The notes below the pieces were generated by a model. That model did not search any database. It saw nothing but the letters and a program-made list of their open reading frames with translations, and was not told the origin of the DNA. Below are positions 8,256 through 14,980 of a DNA stretch of 15,248 nucleotides, piece by piece (the first letter of the stretch is position 1; every line of letters begins with the position of its first letter). The DNA comes from Prevotella sp. UBA4268 (GTDB taxonomy: Bacteria; Bacteroidota; Bacteroidia; Bacteroidales; Bacteroidaceae), in NCBI GenBank assembly GCA_002395135.1, contig DGWC01000101.1, forward strand, positions 1 to 15,248, in the 5' to 3' direction. Both the position numbers and the translations under genes were made by a program.

Positions 8256-8263
8256 CAAAGATA
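8256..8263 (-). promoter_or_regulatory. -7 box of the C69/racemase-GltS promoter
   Basis: On the minus strand TATCTTTG exactly matches TAnnTTTG, and a start near 8249 would leave a leader of about 45 bases before the C69 ATG at 8204. There is no TTG at the -33 distance (around 8283); that spot is taken by one arm of a 16-bp palindrome. A promoter lacking its -33 box is often activator-dependent. Confidence 0.5.
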
Positions 8264-8270
8264 CAAAATC

Positions 8271-8286
8271 ATCCATATATATGGAT
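8271..8286. promoter_or_regulatory. 16-bp perfect palindrome, candidate operator
   Basis: ATCCATATATATGGAT reads identically on both strands. It begins 7 bp upstream of the TATCTTTG box of the C69 promoter and covers the place where the -33 box is expected. This position suits a dimeric regulator that either replaces or blocks sigma-factor contact. The flanks do not extend the symmetry. No known regulator can be named. Confidence 0.5.
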
Positions 8287-8297
8287 TGCGCGAATAC

Positions 8298-8327
8298 GGA
8301 CAATTTCGATTTCGGGATTAATTGTCC
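8298..8327. repeat. Inverted repeat between the C26 and C69 genes
   Basis: Arms GGACAATT (8298-8305) and AATTGTCC (8320-8327) enclose 14 bases. It starts 24 bases past the C26 stop. It could be a weak terminator for the C26 message, but no U-run follows on the minus strand. It could also be a second protein site upstream of the C69 promoter, about 50-80 bp before the start point. Confidence 0.4.
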
Positions 8328-8351
8328 TGCATAAGCGTTGGAAGAGGCACT

Positions 8352-9215
8352 TTATTTCCTTTTTCGCTGCTTCTTGCACTCTTTGATGAAGGTCTTGAAA
8401 AAGCGGGGCATTACCTCGTCGCTGTGGTGAACGGTGAAGATTTCCGGATGCGACTGTATGGCAAATATCTTTTTCTCTGGATAGCCCTCCAGAATTTCGG
8501 GAACCTGGTCGTTGCTCCAGGCGGTAATCTTCAGCCCTGGTGCCACGTCTTTCACGCACTGGTGGTGACGGCTGTTCACGCCTGTTCTTGTCGTGCCGAA
8601 AATCTTTGCTGCATACGATTTGGGCAGGATGCTGATCTCGTGGGCCGGAATGGTGCTGTCGTCCTTCTTCCGGTGGTTGATGTTGCTGTTGAATTCCGAT
8701 GGGATGTCCTGCCAAAGAGTTCCGCCCATGGCAATGTTGATGATTTGCATTCCCCTGCAGATTCCGAAGATGGGAATGTCGCGCTGATAAGCCTTGCGGA
8801 ACAGCAGCAGTTCGAATCTGTCGCGCTCGTTGTTCACCTCTTCCAGTTTTTCATGCGGTTCGTGTCCATAATAGGAAGGATGTACATCCGCTCCGCCTGT
8901 CATCAGCAGTCCGTCAATCAGTTCTGTGATTCTCTCGATGAGTGCAGGGTCGTCGGTCGATGGAATTAAGAGGGGAATTCCTCCCTCCATCATCACGGCC
9001 TTCGCATAGTCGTATCCCACGGACAGCACGTTGTTTTTCAGTGTGGTGGTGATGCCGATGACGGGTGCTTTTTTCATTTTCCCGCTGTTTGACTTGTCTG
9101 CCAGTTCGTATAATTGTTGCAGACGAGGGGAACAGACGCTCATTTCTTGTGCTCTGATGCCGCAAATGCAAAGAGCGAGGAACGCGATGGTGAGTAGTCT
9201 TCTTCGGTAAATCAT
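8352..9215 (-). CDS. Secreted peptidase C26, gamma-glutamyl hydrolase (PuuD-like)
   Basis: A 287-residue class I glutamine amidotransferase-like hydrolase of family C26, which cuts gamma-glutamyl amide bonds (PuuD, for example, releases glutamate from gamma-glutamyl-GABA). The triad is visible: nucleophile C153 in GICRG (151-155), H256 and E258 in QSHPE. The oxyanion-loop motif LMTGGADVHP is at 104-113 and GGTLWQD at 164-170. Unlike cytoplasmic PuuD it has a clear signal peptide (MIYRRRLL, hydrophobic to G19, cleavage near RA22-Q23), so it acts outside the cytoplasm. The tail is very basic (KKQRKRK). It is the first of three same-strand genes for exported proteins handling glutamyl compounds. 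The exact substrate is unknown. Confidence 0.88.
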   Translation of the reverse strand: MIYRRRLLTIAFLALCICGIRAQEMSVCSPRLQQLYELADKSNSGKMKKAPVIGITTTLKNNVLSVGYDYAKAVMMEGGIPLLIPSTDDPALIERITELIDGLLMTGGADVHPSYYGHEPHEKLEEVNNERDRFELLLFRKAYQRDIPIFGICRGMQIINIAMGGTLWQDIPSEFNSNINHRKKDDSTIPAHEISILPKSYAAKIFGTTRTGVNSRHHQCVKDVAPGLKITAWSNDQVPEILEGYPEKKIFAIQSHPEIFTVHHSDEVMPRFFKTFIKECKKQRKRK

Positions 9216-9291
9216 GATACTACGTTTTGATTAGATGGACGACTATTACTTTGTTTGATAATATGGTATTATAAGATGTTTTGTTAGATGA

Positions 9292-9320
9292 CAAAGATAG
9301 TGTTTTTTCTGGTTTTCAAA
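9292..9320 (-). promoter_or_regulatory. Promoter of the C26 gene
   Basis: On the minus strand TATCTTTG (9299-9292) matches TAnnTTTG exactly, with TTTG (9320-9317) 17 bp upstream, slightly closer than the usual 19. The predicted start near 9285 leaves a leader of about 70 bases to the ATG at 9215. The same TATCTTTG octamer occurs at the C69 and upp promoters. Confidence 0.5.
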
Positions 9321-9448
9321 AACAAAAGTCGCGACATGTTTTTACATTTGGGATAATGTTTCTTTTTTACGGGAAGATATGTCTGTTTTCAGTGCAATGT
9401 GTTGTTGCATGCGAATGTTCAAAAATAGTAGTTATTCATGGCAATTGC

Positions 9449-9479
9449 TTTGTACTTTCAATTATTTATTGTATTTTTG
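9449..9479 (+). promoter_or_regulatory. Promoter of the glycosyltransferase gene
   Basis: TTTG (9449-9452), 19 bp, TATTTTTG (9472-9479): both boxes and the spacing fit the Bacteroidota consensus. Transcription would begin near 9486, which rules out the upstream in-frame ATG at 9438 and supports the ATG at 9540 with a leader of about 54 bases. Confidence 0.65.
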
Positions 9480-9539
9480 CAAATGTATAACCACTGGGGG
9501 CTCTTACAACTTGCCCACACCCAAACTGAATATAGAGCA

Positions 9540-10466
9540 ATGAAAAAGGTAACGATATTGATTCCGTGTTATAACGAAGAGGAAGCACTGCCCTTGTTGG
9601 CGGATGCCTTGCACAAGTTGATTGACAGCGAGCCAGGTTACGAGTGGGAAGTGCTCTTTGTTGACGACGGCAGTCGCGACGGCTCGGTACACCTGCTCGA
9701 AACATATCATCAGGCAGACAGCCGCTTTTGTTTCGTCAGCCTGTCGCGCAATTTCGGCAAGGAGGCCGCATTGCTTGCCGGATTCGACTATGCCCGTGGC
9801 GATGCCGTGGTGATTATGGATGCTGACTTGCAGCATCCCCCGGGAATTGTTCCACAGATGCTGCAAGCATGGGAAGAAGGCTACGCCGATGTCTATGGCA
9901 GGCGCAGGGACAGAAGGAAGGAGTCGTGGCTCCGCCGCCGGCTCACGCTTACCTATTACTGGCTTTTAGAGAAATCCACTCGTGTGCAAGTGCTGCAGAA
10001 TGTGGGCGACTTCCGCTTGCTGGACAGACGGTGCATTGAGGAATTGCGGCGGTTGCGCGAGTCGGAACGCTACACCAAGGGAATGTACAGTTGGATTGGT
10101 TTCAAGAAAAAAGAATTGGTGTTTGACCTTCAAGACCGAGTGGCCGGCAAGTCTGCATGGAACTACCGGCAACTGTTCGCGCTTGCCATCGATGGCATCA
10201 GTTCCTTCTCCATTGCTCCCCTGCGGGTTTCCACCCTTGTGGGCGTTGTTGTTTCCATTGCCGCTTTCCTTTACATGTGCAAGGTGCTGATCAAGACCAT
10301 CTTCTGGGGCGACCCCGTTCAGGGCTATTCTTCCCTGATGGTGGTGATGCTCTTCCTTGGCGGAATCCAACTCATCTCCTTGGGCATCATCGGCGAATAC
10401 CTGGGAAAGACATATATCGAGGTGAAGAATCGCCCCGTATATGTCGTTGACAGGTATATCGGATGA
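9540..10466 (+). CDS. Membrane-anchored family 2 glycosyltransferase (GtrB/DPMS-like)
   Basis: A 308-residue GT2 enzyme of the type that moves a sugar from a nucleotide donor to undecaprenyl phosphate on the inner face of the membrane. The catalytic domain shows IPCYNEEE at 8-15, VDDGSRDGS at 41-49 and the metal-binding DAD in DADLQHP at 94-100, and GDFRLLDRR at 156-164. Two membrane helices follow (about 229-251 and 264-287), the arrangement found in GtrB, ArnC and DPMS-like proteins. I chose ATG 9540 because MKKVTILIPCYN starts exactly as family members do and because 9438 lies upstream of the promoter. The gene stands alone, with no flippase or partner transferase nearby, so the sugar and product are unknown. 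It ends 16 bp from the converging kinase gene. Confidence 0.9.
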   Translation: MKKVTILIPCYNEEEALPLLADALHKLIDSEPGYEWEVLFVDDGSRDGSVHLLETYHQADSRFCFVSLSRNFGKEAALLAGFDYARGDAVVIMDADLQHPPGIVPQMLQAWEEGYADVYGRRRDRRKESWLRRRLTLTYYWLLEKSTRVQVLQNVGDFRLLDRRCIEELRRLRESERYTKGMYSWIGFKKKELVFDLQDRVAGKSAWNYRQLFALAIDGISSFSIAPLRVSTLVGVVVSIAAFLYMCKVLIKTIFWGDPVQGYSSLMVVMLFLGGIQLISLGIIGEYLGKTYIEVKNRPVYVVDRYIG

Positions 10467-10481
10467 CTCATCGGATGAGTC
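10465..10481. repeat. Inverted repeat in the convergent gene gap
   Basis: GACTCATC (10465-10472) and GATGAGTC (10474-10481) are exact complements around one base; a workable hairpin would have 6 bp and a 5-base loop. It overlaps the glycosyltransferase TGA and stops one base short of the kinase stop, so it nearly fills the 16-bp gap. It is placed like a bidirectional terminator, but neither strand has a U-run after it. Confidence 0.4.
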
Positions 10482-10482
10482 C

Positions 10483-12153
10483 TCAATATTTGAACGAACT
10501 GCCGCCGAGGAATTCGCGAAGCAGCGACGTGGGCGGAATCTGCTTGTTGGGAACAGGCCGGATGTATTTCAGGAATTTCAGCAGCCGGTGGGCTTCCGCA
10601 TATTCGGGCACATTCTCAGGCACCAGTTCAAGCAGTGGTATGGCCTGCTCGCGGATGACGGCGAGTTCGAAAAGCATGGCCGTATTGAACATCACGTCGG
10701 CATTTTCCTGATACGGGAATATCCATTTGTTCTCTCCGGCACGCACCGATGGCCACCGTCGGATGGTTTCCTGCGCATTCACGCCACGGTATTTGTAGTC
10801 GCGTATGATGCGTCGCAGCAGTCGGTTGTCGGTGGTAGGGATGTAGTTGTGGCTGTCGAGCAGGATGGTGGTGAGTGCGGAAATATACACGCGGTACTTC
10901 ATGTTCTCTGGAATCTTTGCCGTGAGTTCGGGGTTCAGGGCGTGAATACCCTCCACTACCAGCACGTCATGTGGGCGCAATTTCAGTTTCTTGCCCCCGT
11001 CTTTCTCACTCTTTCCTGTCTGGAAGTTATACTTGGGTAGCGTAACCTCTTCGCCGTTGAGCAGCATGGTGAGATGCTGGTTGAGCAAGGGCAGGTCGAG
11101 CGCATAGAGACTCTCATAGTCGTAGTCACCCTTCTCGTCGAGCGGTGTATGTGCGCGGTCCACGAAATAGTCGTCGAGAGAGATCATCTCCGGACTGATG
11201 CCGCAGGTTACCAGTTGGATGGACAGTCGTTTGCAGAACGTGGTCTTTCCGCTGGATGACGGACCTGCTATCAATACCATTTTCACCCCGTCCTCCACTT
11301 TGTCGGCGATGGTTTCGGCAATTCTTGATATTTTCTTCTCCTGGAGTGCTTCGCTTACGTTGATCAACAATGTAGACTTTCCCTTTTGAACAATCTCGTT
11401 AAAGTCGCCTACGGTGCTTACGTGCATCAGGTTCTGCCAGCGGTGGTGCTCTTGGAATATCTCGAACATCTTGTACTGAGGAATCATCTCGCCCAGTTCC
11501 GCCGGATTCTTCAGGGAAGGGATGCGTAGCAGCATGCCTTCATAGTAAGGCTCCAGTCCGAAAAGATAGAGTTTGCTGGTGTTTGTGAGTAGGGTTCCAT
11601 AGTAATAGTCCATGTATCCGTCTATTTCATAATAGGTGGTGTACAGGTTTCCCACGCTTTTCAGCAGTTTCACCTTGGAGTCTGCCCCCCGCTCGGTAAA
11701 GAGGCGGATGGCCTCTTCTGTCTCGCATTCGTGCTTTTTCACAGGCAATGACGCGTTGATAATCTGCTGCATGCGACTGCGGATGCTGTCCACGTCATCT
11801 TTCTGTACTGGTCTTCCCAGTTTCAGGTTGATGTAATAGCCGTTTGATACGGGCGTGTCAATGATGACATTCGCGCCTGGGTACATATCATCTACAGCCT
11901 TGCACAATACAAAAAACAAGGTGCGTGTGTATGCGCGCGAACCAGAGGACGTGGTCATGTCAAGATACTCCACCGTCTTGTTGTTGTAAAGGCAGAAGTC
12001 CATTCCTTCCACTTTGTTGTTCACCTTTGCGGAAATGGGCCCGAAAGGTATATCAAGGTTGAACTCGGGATATATTTCATTCAGGGTGCTTCCAACTGGC
12101 ACCTCAATTCTCTGCCCATTGTTCTGGCAGAGCACCTCAACAGTCTGTTTCAT
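10483..12153 (-). CDS. Nucleoside (uridine) kinase with N-terminal TGS domain
   Basis: A 556-residue protein in three parts. Residues 1-65 resemble a TGS domain. About 66-250 resembles the second additional domain of threonyl-tRNA synthetase (NGYYINL at 104-110). From about 285 comes a P-loop kinase of the phosphoribulokinase/uridine kinase family with GPSSSGKT at 297-304 and DDYFVDR shortly after. Proteins of this build are widespread in Bacteroidota and Firmicutes and are annotated as nucleoside or uridine kinases. The likely reaction is ATP-dependent phosphorylation of uridine or a similar nucleoside in the cytoplasm. The TGS part suggests nucleotide or RNA binding, but this is family inference. 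It is much longer than the classical 210-residue Udk, and the length is normal for this architecture. Confidence 0.88.
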   Translation of the reverse strand: MKQTVEVLCQNNGQRIEVPVGSTLNEIYPEFNLDIPFGPISAKVNNKVEGMDFCLYNNKTVEYLDMTTSSGSRAYTRTLFFVLCKAVDDMYPGANVIIDTPVSNGYYINLKLGRPVQKDDVDSIRSRMQQIINASLPVKKHECETEEAIRLFTERGADSKVKLLKSVGNLYTTYYEIDGYMDYYYGTLLTNTSKLYLFGLEPYYEGMLLRIPSLKNPAELGEMIPQYKMFEIFQEHHRWQNLMHVSTVGDFNEIVQKGKSTLLINVSEALQEKKISRIAETIADKVEDGVKMVLIAGPSSSGKTTFCKRLSIQLVTCGISPEMISLDDYFVDRAHTPLDEKGDYDYESLYALDLPLLNQHLTMLLNGEEVTLPKYNFQTGKSEKDGGKKLKLRPHDVLVVEGIHALNPELTAKIPENMKYRVYISALTTILLDSHNYIPTTDNRLLRRIIRDYKYRGVNAQETIRRWPSVRAGENKWIFPYQENADVMFNTAMLFELAVIREQAIPLLELVPENVPEYAEAHRLLKFLKYIRPVPNKQIPPTSLLREFLGGSSFKY

Positions 12154-12185
12154 AGGTCTAATGGATTATGCTTAGAATTTGGGTG

Positions 12186-12193
12186 TAAAGTTA
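12186..12193 (-). promoter_or_regulatory. Possible -7 box of the kinase gene
   Basis: On the minus strand TAACTTTA is one base from TAnnTTTG and lies 33 bp upstream of the kinase ATG. No TTG is found at the -33 distance, which falls inside the long inverted repeat at 12207-12251. The call is weak. Confidence 0.3.
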
Positions 12194-12206
12194 CGCATAA
12201 TTTTCC

Positions 12207-12251
12207 TAAAAGCCGCGCTTTTTCCATTTTTTCTGGAAAAACGGGCTTTTA
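12207..12251. repeat. Long inverted repeat between divergent promoters
   Basis: An outer stem of 8 bp (TAAAAGCC 12207-12214 with GGCTTTTA 12244-12251), 2 bp (CG with CG) and an inner stem of 8 bp (TTTTTCCA 12219-12226 with TGGAAAAA 12234-12241) pair with two single-base bulges around a 7-base T-rich loop. It ends exactly where the -33 box of the phosphate transporter promoter begins and covers the -33 position of the kinase promoter. If the predicted starts are right it is in neither transcript, so it would work as DNA. Confidence 0.7.
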
Positions 12252-12283
12252 TTTGGCAGTTTGCGTTTTTCTTCGTAATTTTG
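12252..12283 (+). promoter_or_regulatory. Promoter of the Na/phosphate cotransporter gene
   Basis: TTTG (12252-12255), a 20-bp spacer and TAATTTTG (12276-12283) match the Bacteroidota consensus. The start would be near 12290, giving a leader of about 26 bases before the ATG at 12316. No purine-rich ribosome site is visible; the leader is T-rich instead. Confidence 0.62.
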
Positions 12284-12315
12284 CAGCATATTAACAATCC
12301 TATTCTATTTTTTTT

Positions 12316-14037
12316 ATGTCGATTTGGGTTATTTTTAAACTTCTGGGTTCGCTAGCATTGCTCATGTTTGGTATGAAGAGCATGAGTGAAGCGTTGCAGA
12401 AGATGGCGGGTCCGCAGTTGCGACACGTTTTGGGTGCTATGACCACCAACCGTTTTACCGGTATGCTTACCGGTATGCTCGTCACGGCATCTGTTCAATC
12501 CTCTACCGCAACCACTGTGATGACGGTTTCGTTTGTCAATGCCGGTTTGCTTACATTGGCGCAAGCCATTTCGGTGATTATGGGAGCCAACATTGGAACC
12601 ACTTTAACGGCATGGATTATGTCGGCGGGTTTCTCGTTCAATATCACCGACTTTGTGTATCCTGCCTTTTTCCTTGCCATAATCCTTATTTATTATAAGA
12701 GGAAAAGATATATCGGTGACTTCCTTTTTGGTATCGCCTTTATGTTTCTCGGGTTGGGAACGTTGAGACAAACAGGTATGGATATGCACTTGGGCGAGAA
12801 TCAGGCCGTGCTCGACTTCTTCTCTTCGTTCGATCCTAATTCTTTCTTCACTACGCTCACATTCCTCTTGTTGGGTGGTGTGCTCACATTCTGCGTACAG
12901 TCGTCGGCTGCTGTGATGGCCATCACGATGATTCTGTGCTCGAGTGGTGTGTTGCCAATCTATCAAGGCATCGCGTTGGTAATGGGTGAGAACATCGGCA
13001 CAACCGTCACATCAAACCTGGCAGCCATGACGGCCAACACCCAGGCACGAAGAGCGGCTTTGGCCCACATGTTCTTCAATGTGTTCGGTGTGGTGTGGAT
13101 TCTCTTTGTGTTCCGTCCCTTCGTAGACGTGGTATGCAATATGGTGGGATATGATGTGACATTGACCAAGGAGACGGCAGGGCAGGCGGCCTATCTGGCC
13201 AATGCCGCAAAGCTGTCGTTTGTGCTGGCTGCATTCCACACCTGTTTCAACGTTGTAAACACCTTTATCCTCATTTGGTTCATCCCGCAGATTGAGCGAT
13301 TTGTCTGCTGGGTTATCAAGACGAAGAAACAAGACGAAGAAGAGGATTTCCGCCTGCACTTTATTACTGCTGGATTCATGAAGACCCCGGAACTTTCAGT
13401 GCTGGAGGCACAGAAGGAAATCCAGTCGTTCTCAGAGCGTATGCAGCGCATGTTCAACATGGTGCGCGAATTGCTGACTGAGAAAGACGAGCAGAAGTTT
13501 GCCAAGCAGTATAGTCGTATCGAGAAATATGAGAGTATCTCCGACAACATGGAGATAGAGATTGCCAATTACCTTGATCAGGTGAGCGATGCCCACTTGT
13601 CAGATGACACCAAGGCAAAGATTCGTGCCATGTTGCGCGAGATATCCGAATTGGAGAGTATCGGTGATGCCTGCTACAACATGGCTCGCACCATCAATCG
13701 CAAGGTGCAAGGTAAGAAAGAGCATTTCATTGACCGTCAATACGAGCACATGCATCAGATGATGGAACTCACCAACGATGCCCTCACGCAGATGAACAAT
13801 TTGATGGGTGGTCGCAAGGAGAGCTTCAATGTGAACCGCTCGTTCAACATAGAGACGGAAATCAACAATTTCCGCGACCAACTGAAGAGTCAGAACATCA
13901 ACGATGTGAACAACCACGTGTACACCTACGGCATCGGCACCATTTATATGGATATCATCAATGAGTGCGAGAAACTGGGCGACTATGTCATCAACGTGGT
14001 TGAGGCTCGCATGCGTACCAAGCAGCGCGACGCTTAA
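12316..14037 (+). CDS. Na/phosphate cotransporter with C-terminal PhoU-like domain
   Basis: A 573-residue protein of the NptA/PNaS family, which moves inorganic phosphate with sodium across the inner membrane. The two inverted repeats of the family are clear: QSSTATT at 61-67 with GANIGTT at 90-96, and QSSAA at 195-199 with GENIGTT at 224-230. The QSS motifs line the binding site. Membrane helices run to about residue 335. A charged linker (KKQDEEEDF) then leads to a helical PhoU-like domain (about 360-570). Length and build match the usual bacterial form. In other bacteria (YjbB-like) such proteins can also export phosphate, so direction is open. The gene ends by sharing TTAA with the converging upp gene. 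Confidence 0.92.
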   Translation: MSIWVIFKLLGSLALLMFGMKSMSEALQKMAGPQLRHVLGAMTTNRFTGMLTGMLVTASVQSSTATTVMTVSFVNAGLLTLAQAISVIMGANIGTTLTAWIMSAGFSFNITDFVYPAFFLAIILIYYKRKRYIGDFLFGIAFMFLGLGTLRQTGMDMHLGENQAVLDFFSSFDPNSFFTTLTFLLLGGVLTFCVQSSAAVMAITMILCSSGVLPIYQGIALVMGENIGTTVTSNLAAMTANTQARRAALAHMFFNVFGVVWILFVFRPFVDVVCNMVGYDVTLTKETAGQAAYLANAAKLSFVLAAFHTCFNVVNTFILIWFIPQIERFVCWVIKTKKQDEEEDFRLHFITAGFMKTPELSVLEAQKEIQSFSERMQRMFNMVRELLTEKDEQKFAKQYSRIEKYESISDNMEIEIANYLDQVSDAHLSDDTKAKIRAMLREISELESIGDACYNMARTINRKVQGKKEHFIDRQYEHMHQMMELTNDALTQMNNLMGGRKESFNVNRSFNIETEINNFRDQLKSQNINDVNNHVYTYGIGTIYMDIINECEKLGDYVINVVEARMRTKQRDA

Positions 14038-14690
14038 AGTTTTTCTCCGTAGCAGAGGTCGCCGGCATCGCCGAAGCCAGGAACGATGTATTTGTGCTCG
14101 TTCATGCCCGGGTCGATGGCGGCGCACCAGATGACGGAATCCTCCGGCAGTGCGTCCTTCACCACCTGCAGACCTTCGGGTGTGGCAATGACGCAGGCAA
14201 TATGAATCTTCTTGGGCTTGCCCGTCTTCACCAGTGCCTCAATGCTGGCCGCCATGCTGCCTCCCGTGGCAAGCATCGGGTCAACAATCATCAGTGTCTT
14301 TCCCTTGGCGCTGGGCGATGCCATGTATTCCGTGTGCACGCCCACCTCGGTGTGTTCGCGGTTGGTATACATGCGGTAGGCACTCACGAAGGCATTGTCG
14401 GCATGGTCGAACACATGCAGAAAACCTTCGTGGAACGGCAGTCCGGCCCGCAGCACGGTAGCCACCAGCAGTTCCTCTTTCGGCAGGTTAATGTCGAGCA
14501 CGCCCAGTGGTGTCGTCACCGTCTTGGGGTGGTATTCCAAAGTCTTAGAAATCTCAAAAGCCATCATTTCTCCAATCCGCTTGATGTTGTTGCGGAAGAG
14601 CAGGCGGTTTTGCTGATACTTCTTGTCTCTCAACTCGGCAAGATAAACATTCACAATGCTGTTGGTTTCGCTCAGGTTAATGATTTCCAT
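14034..14690 (-). CDS. upp: Uracil phosphoribosyltransferase
   Basis: A 218-residue cytoplasmic enzyme that joins uracil and PRPP to make UMP in pyrimidine salvage. Visible are VLRAGLP at 79-85, the PRPP-binding VDPMLATGGS at 136-145, and the uracil-binding GFGDAGD near the C-terminus (205-211). The frame stays open to 14840, but the ATG at 14690 is preferred: it gives the family length, and a TATCTTTG box at 14715-14722 would place the message start downstream of the longer candidate. Its stop overlaps the phosphate transporter stop by 4 bp on opposite strands. With the nucleoside kinase 2 kb away it offers two separate routes to UMP. Confidence 0.93.
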   Translation of the reverse strand: MEIINLSETNSIVNVYLAELRDKKYQQNRLLFRNNIKRIGEMMAFEISKTLEYHPKTVTTPLGVLDINLPKEELLVATVLRAGLPFHEGFLHVFDHADNAFVSAYRMYTNREHTEVGVHTEYMASPSAKGKTLMIVDPMLATGGSMAASIEALVKTGKPKKIHIACVIATPEGLQVVKDALPEDSVIWCAAIDPGMNEHKYIVPGFGDAGDLCYGEKL

Positions 14691-14714
14691 AACGTTACAG
14701 TTTGATTTTCTGTG

Positions 14715-14722
14715 CAAAGATA
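14715..14722 (-). promoter_or_regulatory. -7 box of the upp promoter
   Basis: On the minus strand TATCTTTG matches TAnnTTTG exactly and sits 25 bp upstream of the chosen ATG, so the leader would be about 18 bases. A clear TTG at -33 is missing; that stretch reads as a T-rich run on the minus strand. Confidence 0.5.
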
Positions 14723-14891
14723 CGAATAAGCGAGCGAAATGAAAAGAAAAAATCCCTTTTTTTATTTCATTTCCGAGCGGAAGTATCTTATCTAAACTCT
14801 TTTTGTCATGTCGGTTTTGCAAAATTGTTAAGGCACACACTATTTTTAACTACTTTAACCTAAAAAAAGACAAGTACTTCTTAAAAAATGG

Positions 14892-14931
14892 TTTTTGGCG
14901 AAGATGAATTATAAATAATTTTGTAACTTTG
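14892..14931 (+). promoter_or_regulatory. pckA promoter with two tandem -7 boxes
   Basis: Two exact TAnnTTTG boxes abut, TAATTTTG (14916-14923) and TAACTTTG (14924-14931). A run ending in TTTTTG (14892-14897) lies 18 bp before the first box, so it best fits as the -33 of that one; the second would lack a -33 box. Starts near 14930 or 14938 would give leaders of about 45-50 bases before the ATG at 14981. Confidence 0.6.
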
Positions 14932-14980
14932 CAGCCGATTTAAAGGATAATACGAGTATTTACAAATTAATTATATCATT

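Larger units (their letters stand above)
9216..9539. other. Divergent promoter region
   Basis: These 324 bp separate the leftward C26 gene from the rightward glycosyltransferase gene and carry a promoter for each (9292-9320 minus, 9449-9479 plus). Between them the DNA is AT-rich, with one small inverted repeat TGCAA-N7-TTGCA at 9393-9409. No small gene or RNA is recognised. Confidence 0.55.

Noticed and set aside
9438..9539. Upstream in-frame ATG extending the glycosyltransferase by 34 residues
   Set aside because: The promoter boxes lie at 9449-9479, downstream of this ATG, and the added residues do not resemble a family N-terminus.
10465..10481. Rho-independent terminator call for the convergent dyad
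   Set aside because: The loop is too small for full pairing and no U-run follows on either strand, so it is listed as an inverted repeat instead.
10441..11040. 199-codon plus-strand frame after the glycosyltransferase
   Set aside because: It overlaps the glycosyltransferase end and runs antisense to the kinase, whose P-loop and domain order are clear.
14691..14840. Longer upp start at 14840
   Set aside because: The extra 50 residues are not part of the family, and the -7 box at 14715-14722 places transcription start after that ATG.
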